From Thermopetrobacter sp. TC1 (GTDB lineage Bacteria > Pseudomonadota > Alphaproteobacteria > Rhizobiales > Aestuariivirgaceae), in contig NZ_JQKX01000001.1 of NCBI RefSeq assembly GCF_000746275.1, positions 1 through 57,630 on the forward strand: 57,630 bases of DNA, written 5' to 3'. Positions 1 through 7,516 of the stretch are shown piece after piece (positions within the stretch are counted from its first letter, which is position 1; each line of letters opens with the position of its first letter). The notes under the pieces were generated by a model. It did no database searches, was not told the DNA's origin, and was given only the letters and a program-made list of their open reading frames with translations. A program made the translations under genes and the position numbers.

Positions 1-678
1 GATCCGACGACGACGGAAACGGCCATGGAGTTTGCCTGTTTTCCGGCGGGAACCCGAATGCTGACGGCCTCGGGGCCGAAGGCCATCGAGCGGCTGCGCG
101 CCGGGGATCTTCTGATCACCGCCTCCGGCAAGGCGCGGCCGCTGGCCTTTCTCGGTGTGCAGACGATCCATCCTCACCCCGTTCACGGGCATGCCGCGCG
201 CAATCTGCCGGTGCGGATCGCGGCGCACGCCTTCGGGCCGGGGGCGCCGGCGCGGCCGCTGATCACCAGCTGGTGGCATGGCATCATGCTGCAGGGCGGC
301 TGGATCCGCCGCTGGTTCGGAGAGGAGCGCATCATCGTGCCGGCCGGGCGGCTGATCAACGGCGGGAGCATCCGCCCGCTGCCGGCGGCGGGCGTGATCA
401 CGCTGTACAACGTGGTGCTGGAGGCCCATGACGTGGTTTTCGCCGAGGGGCTTTCGGTGGAGACCTTCCGGCCGCTGAACGGCAACCAGCGCGATTTCGA
501 CAACTGGCGGGAGTTTGCGCCCTTCCATCTGCCGGATGCCGAGCTGGAGGCGCGCTATCCGCCATGCTGCCCGGTTCTGGACAGCGACGCGGAGGGACGG
601 TTCATCGGACAGAACCTGCACCGTCTGGCCGGCGAACAGCTGACAGCGGCGCTGCTCTGGCCGCTGCAGGCCGCGTGA
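1..678 (+). CDS. Hint-domain protein, C-terminal part (cut by window edge)
   Basis: The frame is open from base 1 and runs into an ATG at 25, so the gene very likely begins outside the window; 225 residues are visible. The Hint (Hedgehog/intein fold) core starts at CFPAGTRM, a Cys followed by the block ending IERLRAGDLL. It continues through PVRI, LINGGSI and the AHDVVFAEGLSVETF block typical of Hint_2 proteins in alphaproteobacteria. Members of this family are usually large secreted or surface proteins whose Hint domain may cleave the chain at the Cys. No C-terminal His-Asn plus extein is seen, so protein splicing is not supported. The usual SPDHA-type motif appears as SWWHGI. What lies N-terminal is unknown. 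Confidence 0.8.
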   Translation, partial: DPTTTETAMEFACFPAGTRMLTASGPKAIERLRAGDLLITASGKARPLAFLGVQTIHPHPVHGHAARNLPVRIAAHAFGPGAPARPLITSWWHGIMLQGGWIRRWFGEERIIVPAGRLINGGSIRPLPAAGVITLYNVVLEAHDVVFAEGLSVETFRPLNGNQRDFDNWREFAPFHLPDAELEARYPPCCPVLDSDAEGRFIGQNLHRLAGEQLTAALLWPLQAA

Positions 679-755
679 GCGCACCCCGCGTGTCCCTCGC
701 AGTCCGCTCGTTGCCCAAGCCCTGCCTGCAAGACGGGTATGATCACTGAGTCATT

Positions 756-812
756 GCAGGAGAGGACGATCCCGGAGCGTGAACAGGGGGATGGGATTAG
801 TCCTCTCCTTGC
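756..812. repeat. Imperfect inverted repeat in intergenic DNA
   Basis: Left arm 756-773 (GCAGGAGAGGAC then GATCCC) pairs with right arm 793-812 (GGGATTA then GTCCTCTCCTTGC) around a loop of about 19 nt. It lies in the 269-bp gap between the Hint gene and the UPF0114 gene. No T-run follows on either strand, so it looks more like an isolated palindromic element than a simple terminator. The text before it (AAGCCCTGCCTGCA at about 718) resembles the sequence before the hairpin at 42851. Confidence 0.45.
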
Positions 813-947
813 ATGGCGGGCACTCGTACCGGAAAGACCTGATCTTACCGCCATTTAAAGAGAAAGAATTGCCCTGCCCCTTGCCAGATCGGAGAAAGGC
901 TCTACCTTTTGCCGGAATCGTGTAACGGACAAGGGAGCGTCCCTGGC

Positions 948-1538
948 ATGAGATACATCGAATGGCTTTTCGAGGGGTTTCTGTGGAACGCCCGCCTCAT
1001 CGTCATCGTTGCCGTGCTTGCCTCGCTCGCCGTGGCCTTCGCCATCTTCTACATGGCCACGGTGGATGTCATTTCCATGCTCGTGCATCTCGGCGGCTAC
1101 AGCAGCATGGAAGGCGCCGAGCGCGCGATTTTGCATGACCAGACCATCAAGCACGTGGTGCAGGTGATCGACGGCTATCTGCTCGCCACCGTCCTGCTCA
1201 TCTTCTCGCTCGGCCTTTATGAGCTGTTCATCTCCCGCATCGATCAGGCCGATTCCAGCACCGCCTCGCGCATTCTGTCCATCCGCAACCTCGATGATCT
1301 CAAGAACCGCCTGGCCAAGGTCATTCTCATGATCCTGGTGGTGAAGTTCTTCGATCATGCCATCAGCATGAAATTCAAATCCTCCTACGACATGCTCACC
1401 TTTGCCGGCGGCATTGCCCTCATTGGCCTCGCCCTGTTCCTCACCCACGCCGCCGAATCCCATCATTTTCACAAGCACGTGCCCGAGAATGACGATCACC
1501 GCCCGAAAAGTGCGCAAAAACAGGCCGCCGATGATTGA
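948..1538 (+). CDS. UPF0114 family (YqhA-like) membrane protein
   Basis: A 196-residue integral membrane protein of the UPF0114/YqhA family, function unknown. The start is set at the ATG of MRYIEWLF, with GGGAG about 10 nt upstream. An earlier in-frame TTG at 909 would add 13 unconserved residues. Hydrophobic segments lie at about residues 15-37 (LIVIVAVLASLAVAFAIF), 75-96 (GYLLATVLLIFSLGLYELFI), 123-139 (VILMILVVKFF) and 150-168 (FAGGIALIGLALFL), with a His-rich polar tail. The family hallmark is the YELFISRID stretch after the second or third helix. It may be cotranscribed with the sigma-factor-like gene 80 bp downstream. Confidence 0.85.
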   Translation: MRYIEWLFEGFLWNARLIVIVAVLASLAVAFAIFYMATVDVISMLVHLGGYSSMEGAERAILHDQTIKHVVQVIDGYLLATVLLIFSLGLYELFISRIDQADSSTASRILSIRNLDDLKNRLAKVILMILVVKFFDHAISMKFKSSYDMLTFAGGIALIGLALFLTHAAESHHFHKHVPENDDHRPKSAQKQAADD

Positions 1539-1618
1539 AACCGGCCGCCGCGCACGCCAGATTGGCTTTTGAGGACGGAAATCTGAACACCACCGGATTT
1601 TACAAGCGGGAGAAAACA

Positions 1619-2251
1619 ATGACCGACAAGGGCCTGTGGGAGAAGATCGTTGCCGGTGATCGCGAAGCCTTCGATGCGCTGGTGGAACAGGAGATGGCCG
1701 GCCTGCTCGAGGCTGCCAGGCACGAAATCCGCTATTATGAGGATGTCGGCGATTTTCCGCCCCGTTACATGACGCCGGAGGAGCTGGTGGCGGAGGCGAT
1801 GATCCACGCCTGGGATCACCGCAAGAAGAAGCCCGAGGGCATGCAGCCGCGCGCCTGGCTCTATGCCATGCTGTTCAAGGCCGCCGATGCGCTGGCCGCC
1901 CGTCGCCGCGCCATTCAGGAGCACGAGACCCTTTCCACCGATGAAAGGATCCCCGACGATCCGCTGGTGCTCGATCCCGTCTATGATGACGATGAGGAAT
2001 TCTACGAGTGGTATCAGCCGGACGAGGCCCTGAAATGGGAGGACACCCTGCCGGCCGACACCCTGCCGCCGGAGCAGATCATCGCCTTCTGTGAGCGCGA
2101 GCCGCAGGGCCTCGCGCCTGTGGAGCGGCGCGCCACCCTGCTCTATTTCCGGCTCGATTTCGACATGGAGCAGGTCTGCCGCATCCTTCAGCGCAAGCCG
2201 GAGGAGGTCGGCCCCATGCTGGAAAAGGCCAAAACCAAGGCCGCATCCTGA
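1619..2251 (+). CDS. ECF-like RNA polymerase sigma factor
   Basis: 210 residues; start at the ATG preceded by GCGGGAGAAAACA (good Shine-Dalgarno); an upstream GTG/TTG-type start at 1535 is less likely. Residues about 5-100 look like sigma-70 region 2 (WEKIVAGDREAFDALV, then EELVAEAMIHAWDHRKK, then PRAWLYAML). An acidic linker follows (YDDDEEFYEWYQPDE). The C-terminal part, APVERRATLLYFRLDFDMEQ with CRILQRKPEEV, resembles a region 4 helix-turn-helix. The fit is to a divergent, ECF-type factor rather than a housekeeping sigma. No anti-sigma gene is adjacent, although the UPF0114 membrane protein just upstream is a candidate partner by position only. It could also be a sigma-like protein without promoter activity. 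Confidence 0.7.
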   Translation: MTDKGLWEKIVAGDREAFDALVEQEMAGLLEAARHEIRYYEDVGDFPPRYMTPEELVAEAMIHAWDHRKKKPEGMQPRAWLYAMLFKAADALAARRRAIQEHETLSTDERIPDDPLVLDPVYDDDEEFYEWYQPDEALKWEDTLPADTLPPEQIIAFCEREPQGLAPVERRATLLYFRLDFDMEQVCRILQRKPEEVGPMLEKAKTKAAS

Positions 2252-2460
2252 TCCTCAAGACCCCGGCATCATCAGGGGCCCGTCCTGGCGCCCGAGTGCA
2301 CATAGGCATGCCCCGGATATCCCGGGGCAGCTTGCTCATGCGCACGCTTGTCCAAGAAAATTTAGGAAGCATGACGCAGCCATCGAACAGTCCGAAGAAA
2401 AAGACTTTCCATACGTTGGGCGCTAGTTGCTTAACTCATTGATAGACAAAAAGAAAACGT

Positions 2461-2516
2461 CATTGCCGCCCTTGCCTGTCCCGGGCTTGAACCGGGATTC
2501 CGGCAATCCAGGGCCA
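2461..2516. repeat. REP-like palindrome, single copy
   Basis: Contains CCCGG-7 nt-CCGGG followed by ATTCCGGCAATCCAGG. Sequences of this shape (conceptual inverse CCTGGATTGCCGG) are common intergenic REP-type elements in alphaproteobacteria. The last 18 bases of the window (57613-57630, CGTCATACCGGCGAAAGC) look like the beginning of another such element cut by the edge. No coding potential. Confidence 0.4.
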
Positions 2517-2589
2517 CAAGCGAAACGGTTTTGGTGGGCGGTGGCGTCTGCCAGCAGGCTTGGTTTGCGTCATATGGATATAAAATGCC

Positions 2590-2728
2590 GGAACGGGATT
2601 TTATCCCGTTCCTTCAACATTTTGGTGGGGTATTCTCCCCCCTGCATGGTGAACAGGATCGCGGGGGTTGGTGGCGGGATTGAAAATCCCGCCTAAACGT
2701 TCCGGAAGGGGTTGCAAACCCCTTCCGG
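2590..2728. repeat. Family A nested palindromic array, copy 1
   Basis: Three perfect or near-perfect hairpins in order: 2590-2612 (GGAACGGGAT, 3 nt, ATCCCGTTCC), a weaker GGGG/CCCC hairpin at about 2626-2640, then 2673-2693 (GGCGGGATT, 3 nt, AATCCCGCC) and 2702-2728 (CCGGAAGGGGTT, 3 nt, AACCCCTTCCGG). The linkers are AACATTTTGG after the first hairpin and TAAACGTT before the last, roughly inverted copies of each other, so the whole array is itself palindromic. Similar arrays lie at 4696-4824 and 57461-57597. Confidence 0.8.
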
Positions 2729-2781
2729 CAATAAGGTTCTGTTTGCCCAAGGGCAGCTGGCAAAAAGGGCGCATAGCTCTA

Positions 2782-2870
2782 TCCTTCCCCTGATAGGGGG
2801 AGGTCGGCCCCGCAAGGGGCCGGGAGGGGGTCGGGCCACAAGTGTATGAGATTGTTGCCCGCCCTGTCGC
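2782..2870. repeat. Family B palindromic element, copy 1
   Basis: Two adjacent hairpins: a CCTTCCCC/GGGGGAGG stem followed by TCGGCCCC-GCAA-GGGGCCG, then GGAGGGGGTCGGGCC. About 20 nt further is GTTGCCCGCCC. The same order of blocks, including the distal GTTGCCCGCC, occurs at 48031-48112, so the repeated unit is about 85-90 bp. It is a REP-like, non-coding element of a type common in alphaproteobacteria. Confidence 0.75.
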
Positions 2871-2874
2871 CTAA

Positions 2875-2931
2875 AAGCAGATTCCATCTGCTTCCGGAAC
2901 GGTCTGGCTGCGTATTCTCCCCTGCCATGGT
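2875..2931. repeat. Family A palindromic element, partial copy
   Basis: A hairpin AAGCAGAT-TCC-ATCTGCTT (2875-2893) is followed by CCGGAACGGTCTGG and GCGTATTCTCCCC. That is the same order as in copies 1 and 2 (hairpin, AACGTTTTGG-like linker, GTATTCTC block). It ends about 40 bp before the pentapeptide-repeat gene and may carry part of its leader. Confidence 0.6.
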
Positions 2932-2969
2932 ACAATAAATTGCCATTCCACCACCGCGAGCACAGAACC

Positions 2970-4673
2970 ATGGCGACGGATTATTTGGAGCTGAACCGGG
3001 AAGTTCTGGAGGAGCTAAAGGAGAGCCATCCCGTCAAATACCGCTCCCTGAAGCTCTATCTGGAATGCCAGAATATCTATGCCAAGACAGGCGACTGGGA
3101 CCAGGCCGCCGCCCACTGGAACGCCTGGGCCGAAAATCTGCTGGCCGAACGTAAGAAGCTGGAAGAAAGCGGGGAATGGCAGGTAACAAAACGCACACCT
3201 TTTGGGACTGAGGGAAAAAATATTCTGACAAGGCATTGGCTGAATGCCGCTAGGGTAGATTTCTCTAATGTTTATTTTATTACAAAAACTATGAACAACG
3301 AAAATAATAATAAAAACAATTCTTACAGTAAAGCACGACTTCGTGTGTTGGTGAATGATCTGTTATTTAGGGATTTTATTTTTCCTAGTGATGCCATTTT
3401 TTGGAATGCAAAATTCAGAAACGATGTCACCTTTTCATATGCCACAATAGAAGGTGATGCCAACTTTCAAAATGCTGTTTTTACTAGAAGTGCTTGGTTT
3501 CTTGGTACAACGTTCTACAGTCGTGTTGGCTTCGAGAATGCCAAGTTCAAGCGTGACGCCAACTTTGGGGATGTCAAATTTAGCAAAAATTCCAAGTTTT
3601 CAAATGCCACATTCAATGGCGCAGCTTGGTTCAGAGAAGCTATTTTCAGCAGCGACACCTCGTTTAGAGAAGCTACTTTCAGCGTCGAGGCTTGGTTTGG
3701 GAAAACTATATTTAAAGGTGTTGCTTGTTTCAATGAAGCGATATTTAGTGGCTATACTCGGCTCGAGCATGTCACATTTAGCGGTGACGCCTGGTTCAAT
3801 GGAGCAAAGTTCAGCAATGATGCTTGGTTTGGAAAAATTGCATTCAGCGGTGATGCTTGGTTTAAAGAAGCTAAATTTAATCGTGGTGCTTGGTTCGATG
3901 ATACCACCTTCAATCGTAATGCCAATTTTCAGTTAGCGCAATTTGAGCAACCAGCGCTTTTCCTAAGAGCCCAGTTTCGCCAAAAAGCCGATTTTTCCTC
4001 CATCCGCAGCGAGAAGGGCTTTTCGTTGCATGAGGCGCGGTTTCAGGTTGTGCCGGATTTCAACGAGGCGGCATTTCATGCACCGCCGGTGTTGGATGCT
4101 GTGCATGTTGATGAACAGCTTACGGCAAAAAGGGGCGCTTGGCCCTTCCGGTTCCGGCACGTTCCCGAGCCGGGGGAGAACGCCAAACGCATTTCCCGAA
4201 ACTTCCGCGCGCTGGGCAAGATGGCGCACGAGGCGCGGGACTGGCTCAACGAGATGGAGTTTTTCGCGCAAGAAATCCGCGCCCGCCGCTTCGGTCAGGA
4301 TTTTCCTTTTGGGAAGAACATGGGCCGCTTCTGGTTCGGGCTGATCTATGAGAAGGCCTCCAACTTCGGGCGCAGTTTTGCCCGTCCGCTCGTCTTGTGG
4401 GCCGTCACCACGGCGCTGTTCGCAGCCCTTTATGCCGCGCTGGCGTCAGAGCGGGGCGCGTGGAATGGTTGGGACGCGCTGTATCTGTCGGTGCGGCACG
4501 GGCTGGTGGTCGGCGGGCTGGTGCGCACCGGCCACATGCAACAGGTCATCGAGGCCATGTTCGGCGAGATGGGCAGTGGTCTCGCCCTGCTGATGATGGG
4601 GCAGACGATCGTTTCCGCTTTCTTCCTGTTCCTCTTCTTCCTCGCCGTGCGCAACCATTTCCGGATTCGGTAA
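2970..4673 (+). CDS. Pentapeptide-repeat protein with C-terminal channel-like membrane domain
   Basis: 567 residues; ATG start chosen over a TTG at 2940. Residues 1-90 form a charged, Trp-rich helical region. About 135-345 are pentapeptide repeats (A/F centred, such as FSGDAWFNGAKF and FSNDAWFGKIAF), predicted to form a right-handed quadrilateral beta-helix. Residues about 370-470 are a linker rich in Arg/Phe. The tail has two hydrophobic helices (PLVLWAVTTALFAALYAAL and LALLMMGQTIVSAFFLFLFF) around WDALYLSVRHGLVVGG. That layout resembles the two-helix pore module of ion-channel-type pentapeptide proteins, but no K+ filter TVGYG is present. The repeat region (about 3230-3960) is clearly AT-richer than its flanks. 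Family A palindromes lie on both sides. Function unknown. Confidence 0.8.
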   Translation: MATDYLELNREVLEELKESHPVKYRSLKLYLECQNIYAKTGDWDQAAAHWNAWAENLLAERKKLEESGEWQVTKRTPFGTEGKNILTRHWLNAARVDFSNVYFITKTMNNENNNKNNSYSKARLRVLVNDLLFRDFIFPSDAIFWNAKFRNDVTFSYATIEGDANFQNAVFTRSAWFLGTTFYSRVGFENAKFKRDANFGDVKFSKNSKFSNATFNGAAWFREAIFSSDTSFREATFSVEAWFGKTIFKGVACFNEAIFSGYTRLEHVTFSGDAWFNGAKFSNDAWFGKIAFSGDAWFKEAKFNRGAWFDDTTFNRNANFQLAQFEQPALFLRAQFRQKADFSSIRSEKGFSLHEARFQVVPDFNEAAFHAPPVLDAVHVDEQLTAKRGAWPFRFRHVPEPGENAKRISRNFRALGKMAHEARDWLNEMEFFAQEIRARRFGQDFPFGKNMGRFWFGLIYEKASNFGRSFARPLVLWAVTTALFAALYAALASERGAWNGWDALYLSVRHGLVVGGLVRTGHMQQVIEAMFGEMGSGLALLMMGQTIVSAFFLFLFFLAVRNHFRIR

Positions 4674-4695
4674 GCGCATCCCATGATTGCCAGGG

Positions 4696-4824
4696 CGGGA
4701 TTGTATCCCGTTCCTTCAACGTTTTGGCGGCGTATTCTCGCCACAGTGAACAAGGAACGCGGAGGATGGTGGCGGAATTGAAAATCCCGCCAAAACGTTC
4801 CGGAAGGGGGCTGCCCCCTTCCGG
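4696..4824. repeat. Family A nested palindromic array, copy 2
   Basis: The same block order as copy 1: hairpin CGGGAT-TGT-ATCCCG (4696-4710), linker TTCAACGTTTTGG, GCGTATTCTCGCC, then GGCGGAATT-GAA-AATCCCGCC (4771-4791), linker AAAACGTT, and CCGGAAGGGGG-CTG-CCCCCTTCCGG (4800-4824). It is in the same orientation as copy 1, on the other side of the pentapeptide-repeat gene. Confidence 0.8.
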
Positions 4825-4851
4825 CAGGAGATCGTCCGGTCTTCCGCAACG

Positions 4852-4884
4852 AAAAACGCCCGCGGGCGCAAGGGCCTGCGGGCG
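4852..4884 (-). terminator. Rho-independent terminator after glnA
   Basis: On the minus strand a CGCCCGC / GCGGGCG stem with a loop of 14 nt is followed directly by TTTTT (AAAAA at 4852-4856 on the plus strand). It lies 39 bp past the glnA stop codon. Confidence 0.65.
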
Positions 4885-4923
4885 CAAGTGTTGGTGCGTG
4901 CAATACGCTCCGGAAAGGGCGGA

Positions 4924-6345
4924 TTACACGGAGTAGTACATGTCGAACTCCACCGGGTGCGGCGTGTGCTCGAAGCGGATGACCTCCTCCCACTTCAGCT
5001 CGAGGTAGGCCTCGATCTGATCCTTGGTGAAGACGCCGCCGGCGAGCAGGAAGTCGTGATCCTTCTCCAGGTTCTCCAGCGCCTCGCGCAAGCTGCCGCA
5101 AACCGTCGGAATGCCTTCCAGCTCCTCGGGCGGCAGGTCGTAGAGGTCCTTGTCCATGGCCTCGCCCGGATCGATCTTGTTGAGGATGCCGTCCAGACCC
5201 GCCATCAGCATCGCCGCAAAGGCGAGATAGGGGTTGGCCGACGGATCCGGGAAGCGCACCTCCACGCGCTTGCCGTTGGCCGAGGGCGCATGCGGAATGC
5301 GGCAGGAGGCCGAACGGTTGCGCGCCGAATAGGCCAGCAGCACCGGCGCCTCAAAGCCCGGCACCAGACGCTTGTAGGAGTTGGTGGTCGGGTTGGTGAA
5401 GGCGTTGATGGTCTTGGCGTGCTTGATGATGCCGCCGATGTAGTACAGGCACTCCTTGGACAGATCGGCATACTCGTTGCCGGCGAACAGCGGCTTGCCG
5501 TCCTTCCAGATGGACTGGTGGCAGTGCATGCCGGTGCCATTGTCGCCATAGACCGGCTTGGGCATGAAGGTCGCCGTCTTGCCGTAGGCCTGCGCCACGT
5601 TGTGCACCACGTACTTGTAAAGCTGCAGCTTGTCGGCGATGCGGGTCAGCGTGTCGAACTTAATACCCAGCTCGTGCTGCGCCGCGCCCACCTCGTGGTG
5701 ATGCTTCTCCGGCTCAAGGCCGAGCTCGGCCATCACCGACACCATCTCGGAGCGGATGTCCTGCGCGGAATCCACCGGGTTGATCGGGAAGTAGCCGCCC
5801 TTGGTGCGCGGACGATGGCCCATGTTGCCGGTCTCGTACTCCGCGCCGGTGTTCTTCGGCAGCTCCACGTCATCGAGGTGGAAGAAGCAGTCATAGGGCT
5901 CCGCGGCGAAGCGCACGTCGTCGAACATGAAGAACTCCGCCTCCGGGCCGAAATAGGAGGTATCGCCCACGCCGGTCTGCTTCAGATAGGCCTCGGCCTT
6001 CCGCGCCGTGCCGCGCGGATCGCGCTCATAGCGCTCGCCGGTGTCGGGCTCCAGAATGTCGCAGAAGATGCCAAGCGTCGGCTGCGCATAGAACGGATCC
6101 ACATGCATGCTGGCCGGATCGGGCATCAGCACCATGTCGGACTCGTTGATCGCCTTCCAGCCGGCGATGGAGGAGCCGTCGAACATGATGCCGTCGGCGA
6201 ACGAATCCTCGGTGATGGCGTCCGCCGTCATGGTGAGATGCTGCAGCTTGCCGCGCGGATCCGTGAAGCGCAGATCCACGAACTGAATGTCCTTGTCCTT
6301 GATGGTCTTGAGAACCTCTTCCGCCGTGGCTTCCTTCTTGGCCAT
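4924..6345 (-). CDS. glnA: Glutamine synthetase type I
   Basis: 473 residues, close to the usual 468-471 of bacterial GSI-beta. It makes glutamine from glutamate, ammonia and ATP in the cytosol as a dodecamer. Seen: the beta-Grasp N-domain, the metal/ATP region [26 protein letters not shown], the NRSASCRIP loop and [12 protein letters not shown]. The adenylylation site is Tyr402 in DLYDLPPEE, so GlnE control is likely. Start at the ATG of [10 protein letters not shown], preceded by GGAGAGAGG with normal spacing; the upstream 27 in-frame codons lack conservation. It is downstream of glnB in the same orientation with a 350-bp gap, which leaves room for a second promoter. The opposite strand carries a 522-codon open frame that is only a shadow. 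Confidence 0.97.
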   Translation of the reverse strand: MAKKEATAEEVLKTIKDKDIQFVDLRFTDPRGKLQHLTMTADAITEDSFADGIMFDGSSIAGWKAINESDMVLMPDPASMHVDPFYAQPTLGIFCDILEPDTGERYERDPRGTARKAEAYLKQTGVGDTSYFGPEAEFFMFDDVRFAAEPYDCFFHLDDVELPKNTGAEYETGNMGHRPRTKGGYFPINPVDSAQDIRSEMVSVMAELGLEPEKHHHEVGAAQHELGIKFDTLTRIADKLQLYKYVVHNVAQAYGKTATFMPKPVYGDNGTGMHCHQSIWKDGKPLFAGNEYADLSKECLYYIGGIIKHAKTINAFTNPTTNSYKRLVPGFEAPVLLAYSARNRSASCRIPHAPSANGKRVEVRFPDPSANPYLAFAAMLMAGLDGILNKIDPGEAMDKDLYDLPPEELEGIPTVCGSLREALENLEKDHDFLLAGGVFTKDQIEAYLELKWEEVIRFEHTPHPVEFDMYYSV

Positions 6346-6434
6346 GACTTGCCTCTCTCCTGTTGTCGGTTGCGGTTGCTCGTCGTTCCGGATTGCGCCG
6401 GATTCATCCGGGCGAGGAAACGGCACACCGCGCC

Positions 6435-6481
6435 GGTGATCACCCTAGACGGATGAACCGCTTAACGTTCAGGTGATCACC
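6435..6481. promoter_or_regulatory. Twin 10-bp palindromes upstream of glnA
   Basis: The perfect palindrome GGTGATCACC occurs at 6435-6444 and again at 6472-6481, centre-to-centre 37 bp, about 90-135 bp upstream of the glnA start. Two identical dyads this close in the glnB-glnA gap look like a pair of operator sites. The regulator is unknown, and they do not match the NtrC consensus. The rest of the 350-bp gap shows nothing coding. Confidence 0.4.
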
Positions 6482-6695
6482 CGGATTTGGGTCGCCCCCT
6501 CCCCTTGAACATGCGCGGGAAAAAGGCTCCGCTCCTGACGTGATGTGCTCTCCCTCCCGATGCCAGGTTCGGGCATGCCCTGTTGCCCTTTATCATCATC
6601 CGGCCAGGGCAACGCCCGGAAAAAATCTGTCCTGAAACGTCCTCCCCTCTGTGCCGGCATGGAGCCGGCCGCTTCTTAGATGTCTCTGCCCTGCC

Positions 6696-7115
<420 letters not shown>

Positions 7116-7162
7116 TCAGGCCCGCATGCTCCAAGGTCGTCAGCCTTTTCCTTTCATTGTCT

Positions 7163-7179
7163 AGCAGGAACCATGCCAA
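7163..7179 (-). promoter_or_regulatory. Sigma-54 promoter of glnB-glnA
   Basis: Read on the minus strand this is TTGGCATGGTTCCTGCT, with GG-N10-GC spacing exact and only two differences from TTGGCACG-N4-TTGCT. It is 129 bp upstream of glnB. A GCACCA half-site at 7243-7248 sits at enhancer distance and may be half of an NtrC box. A full dyad was not found. The region 7035-7516 otherwise holds only the divergent leaders of glnB and nnr. Confidence 0.65.
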
Positions 7180-7516
7180 GCCTGTCAATGCCGCAAATCG
7201 CGCAAAACCGGGGCTTTTCCGCACAAAACGCCGCTTTTTCCCGCACCATGATGATGAAAAAATATGCATTTGATCAAAATTTAATCACAGACCAATGCAC
7301 AAGGAGAGCCGCAAAATTGAACCCCCAGCCTTGATGAAAGAGCAAAGAAAGGAGCAAAAATCCCTGCCCATCGGGCTTTCCTCTGCGGGGAACAGCTCGT
7401 ATCGTGCAGACAGGCAGCGCGGCGCAAACATAACAGACCCGCGGGCAATAGCCGCCTTGTCCTTTCCTTTAGGCCTGTGATGATGAACTAAAGATTCCGG
7501 TTCCGGGAACAAGGCC

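Noticed and set aside
1-678. Intein inside a host protein
   Set aside because: Only the Cys-led Hint core is present, with no C-terminal His-Asn and following extein.
2427-2696. An 89-codon frame through the family A array
   Set aside because: It translates repeat DNA; the hairpin structure explains the sequence better.
4888-6456. A 522-codon open frame opposite glnA
   Set aside because: High-GC antisense shadow; glnA is unmistakable on the minus strand.
7295-7480. A 61-codon plus-strand frame upstream of nnr
   Set aside because: Weak start context and no recognisable product; it overlaps the probable glnB/nnr control region.
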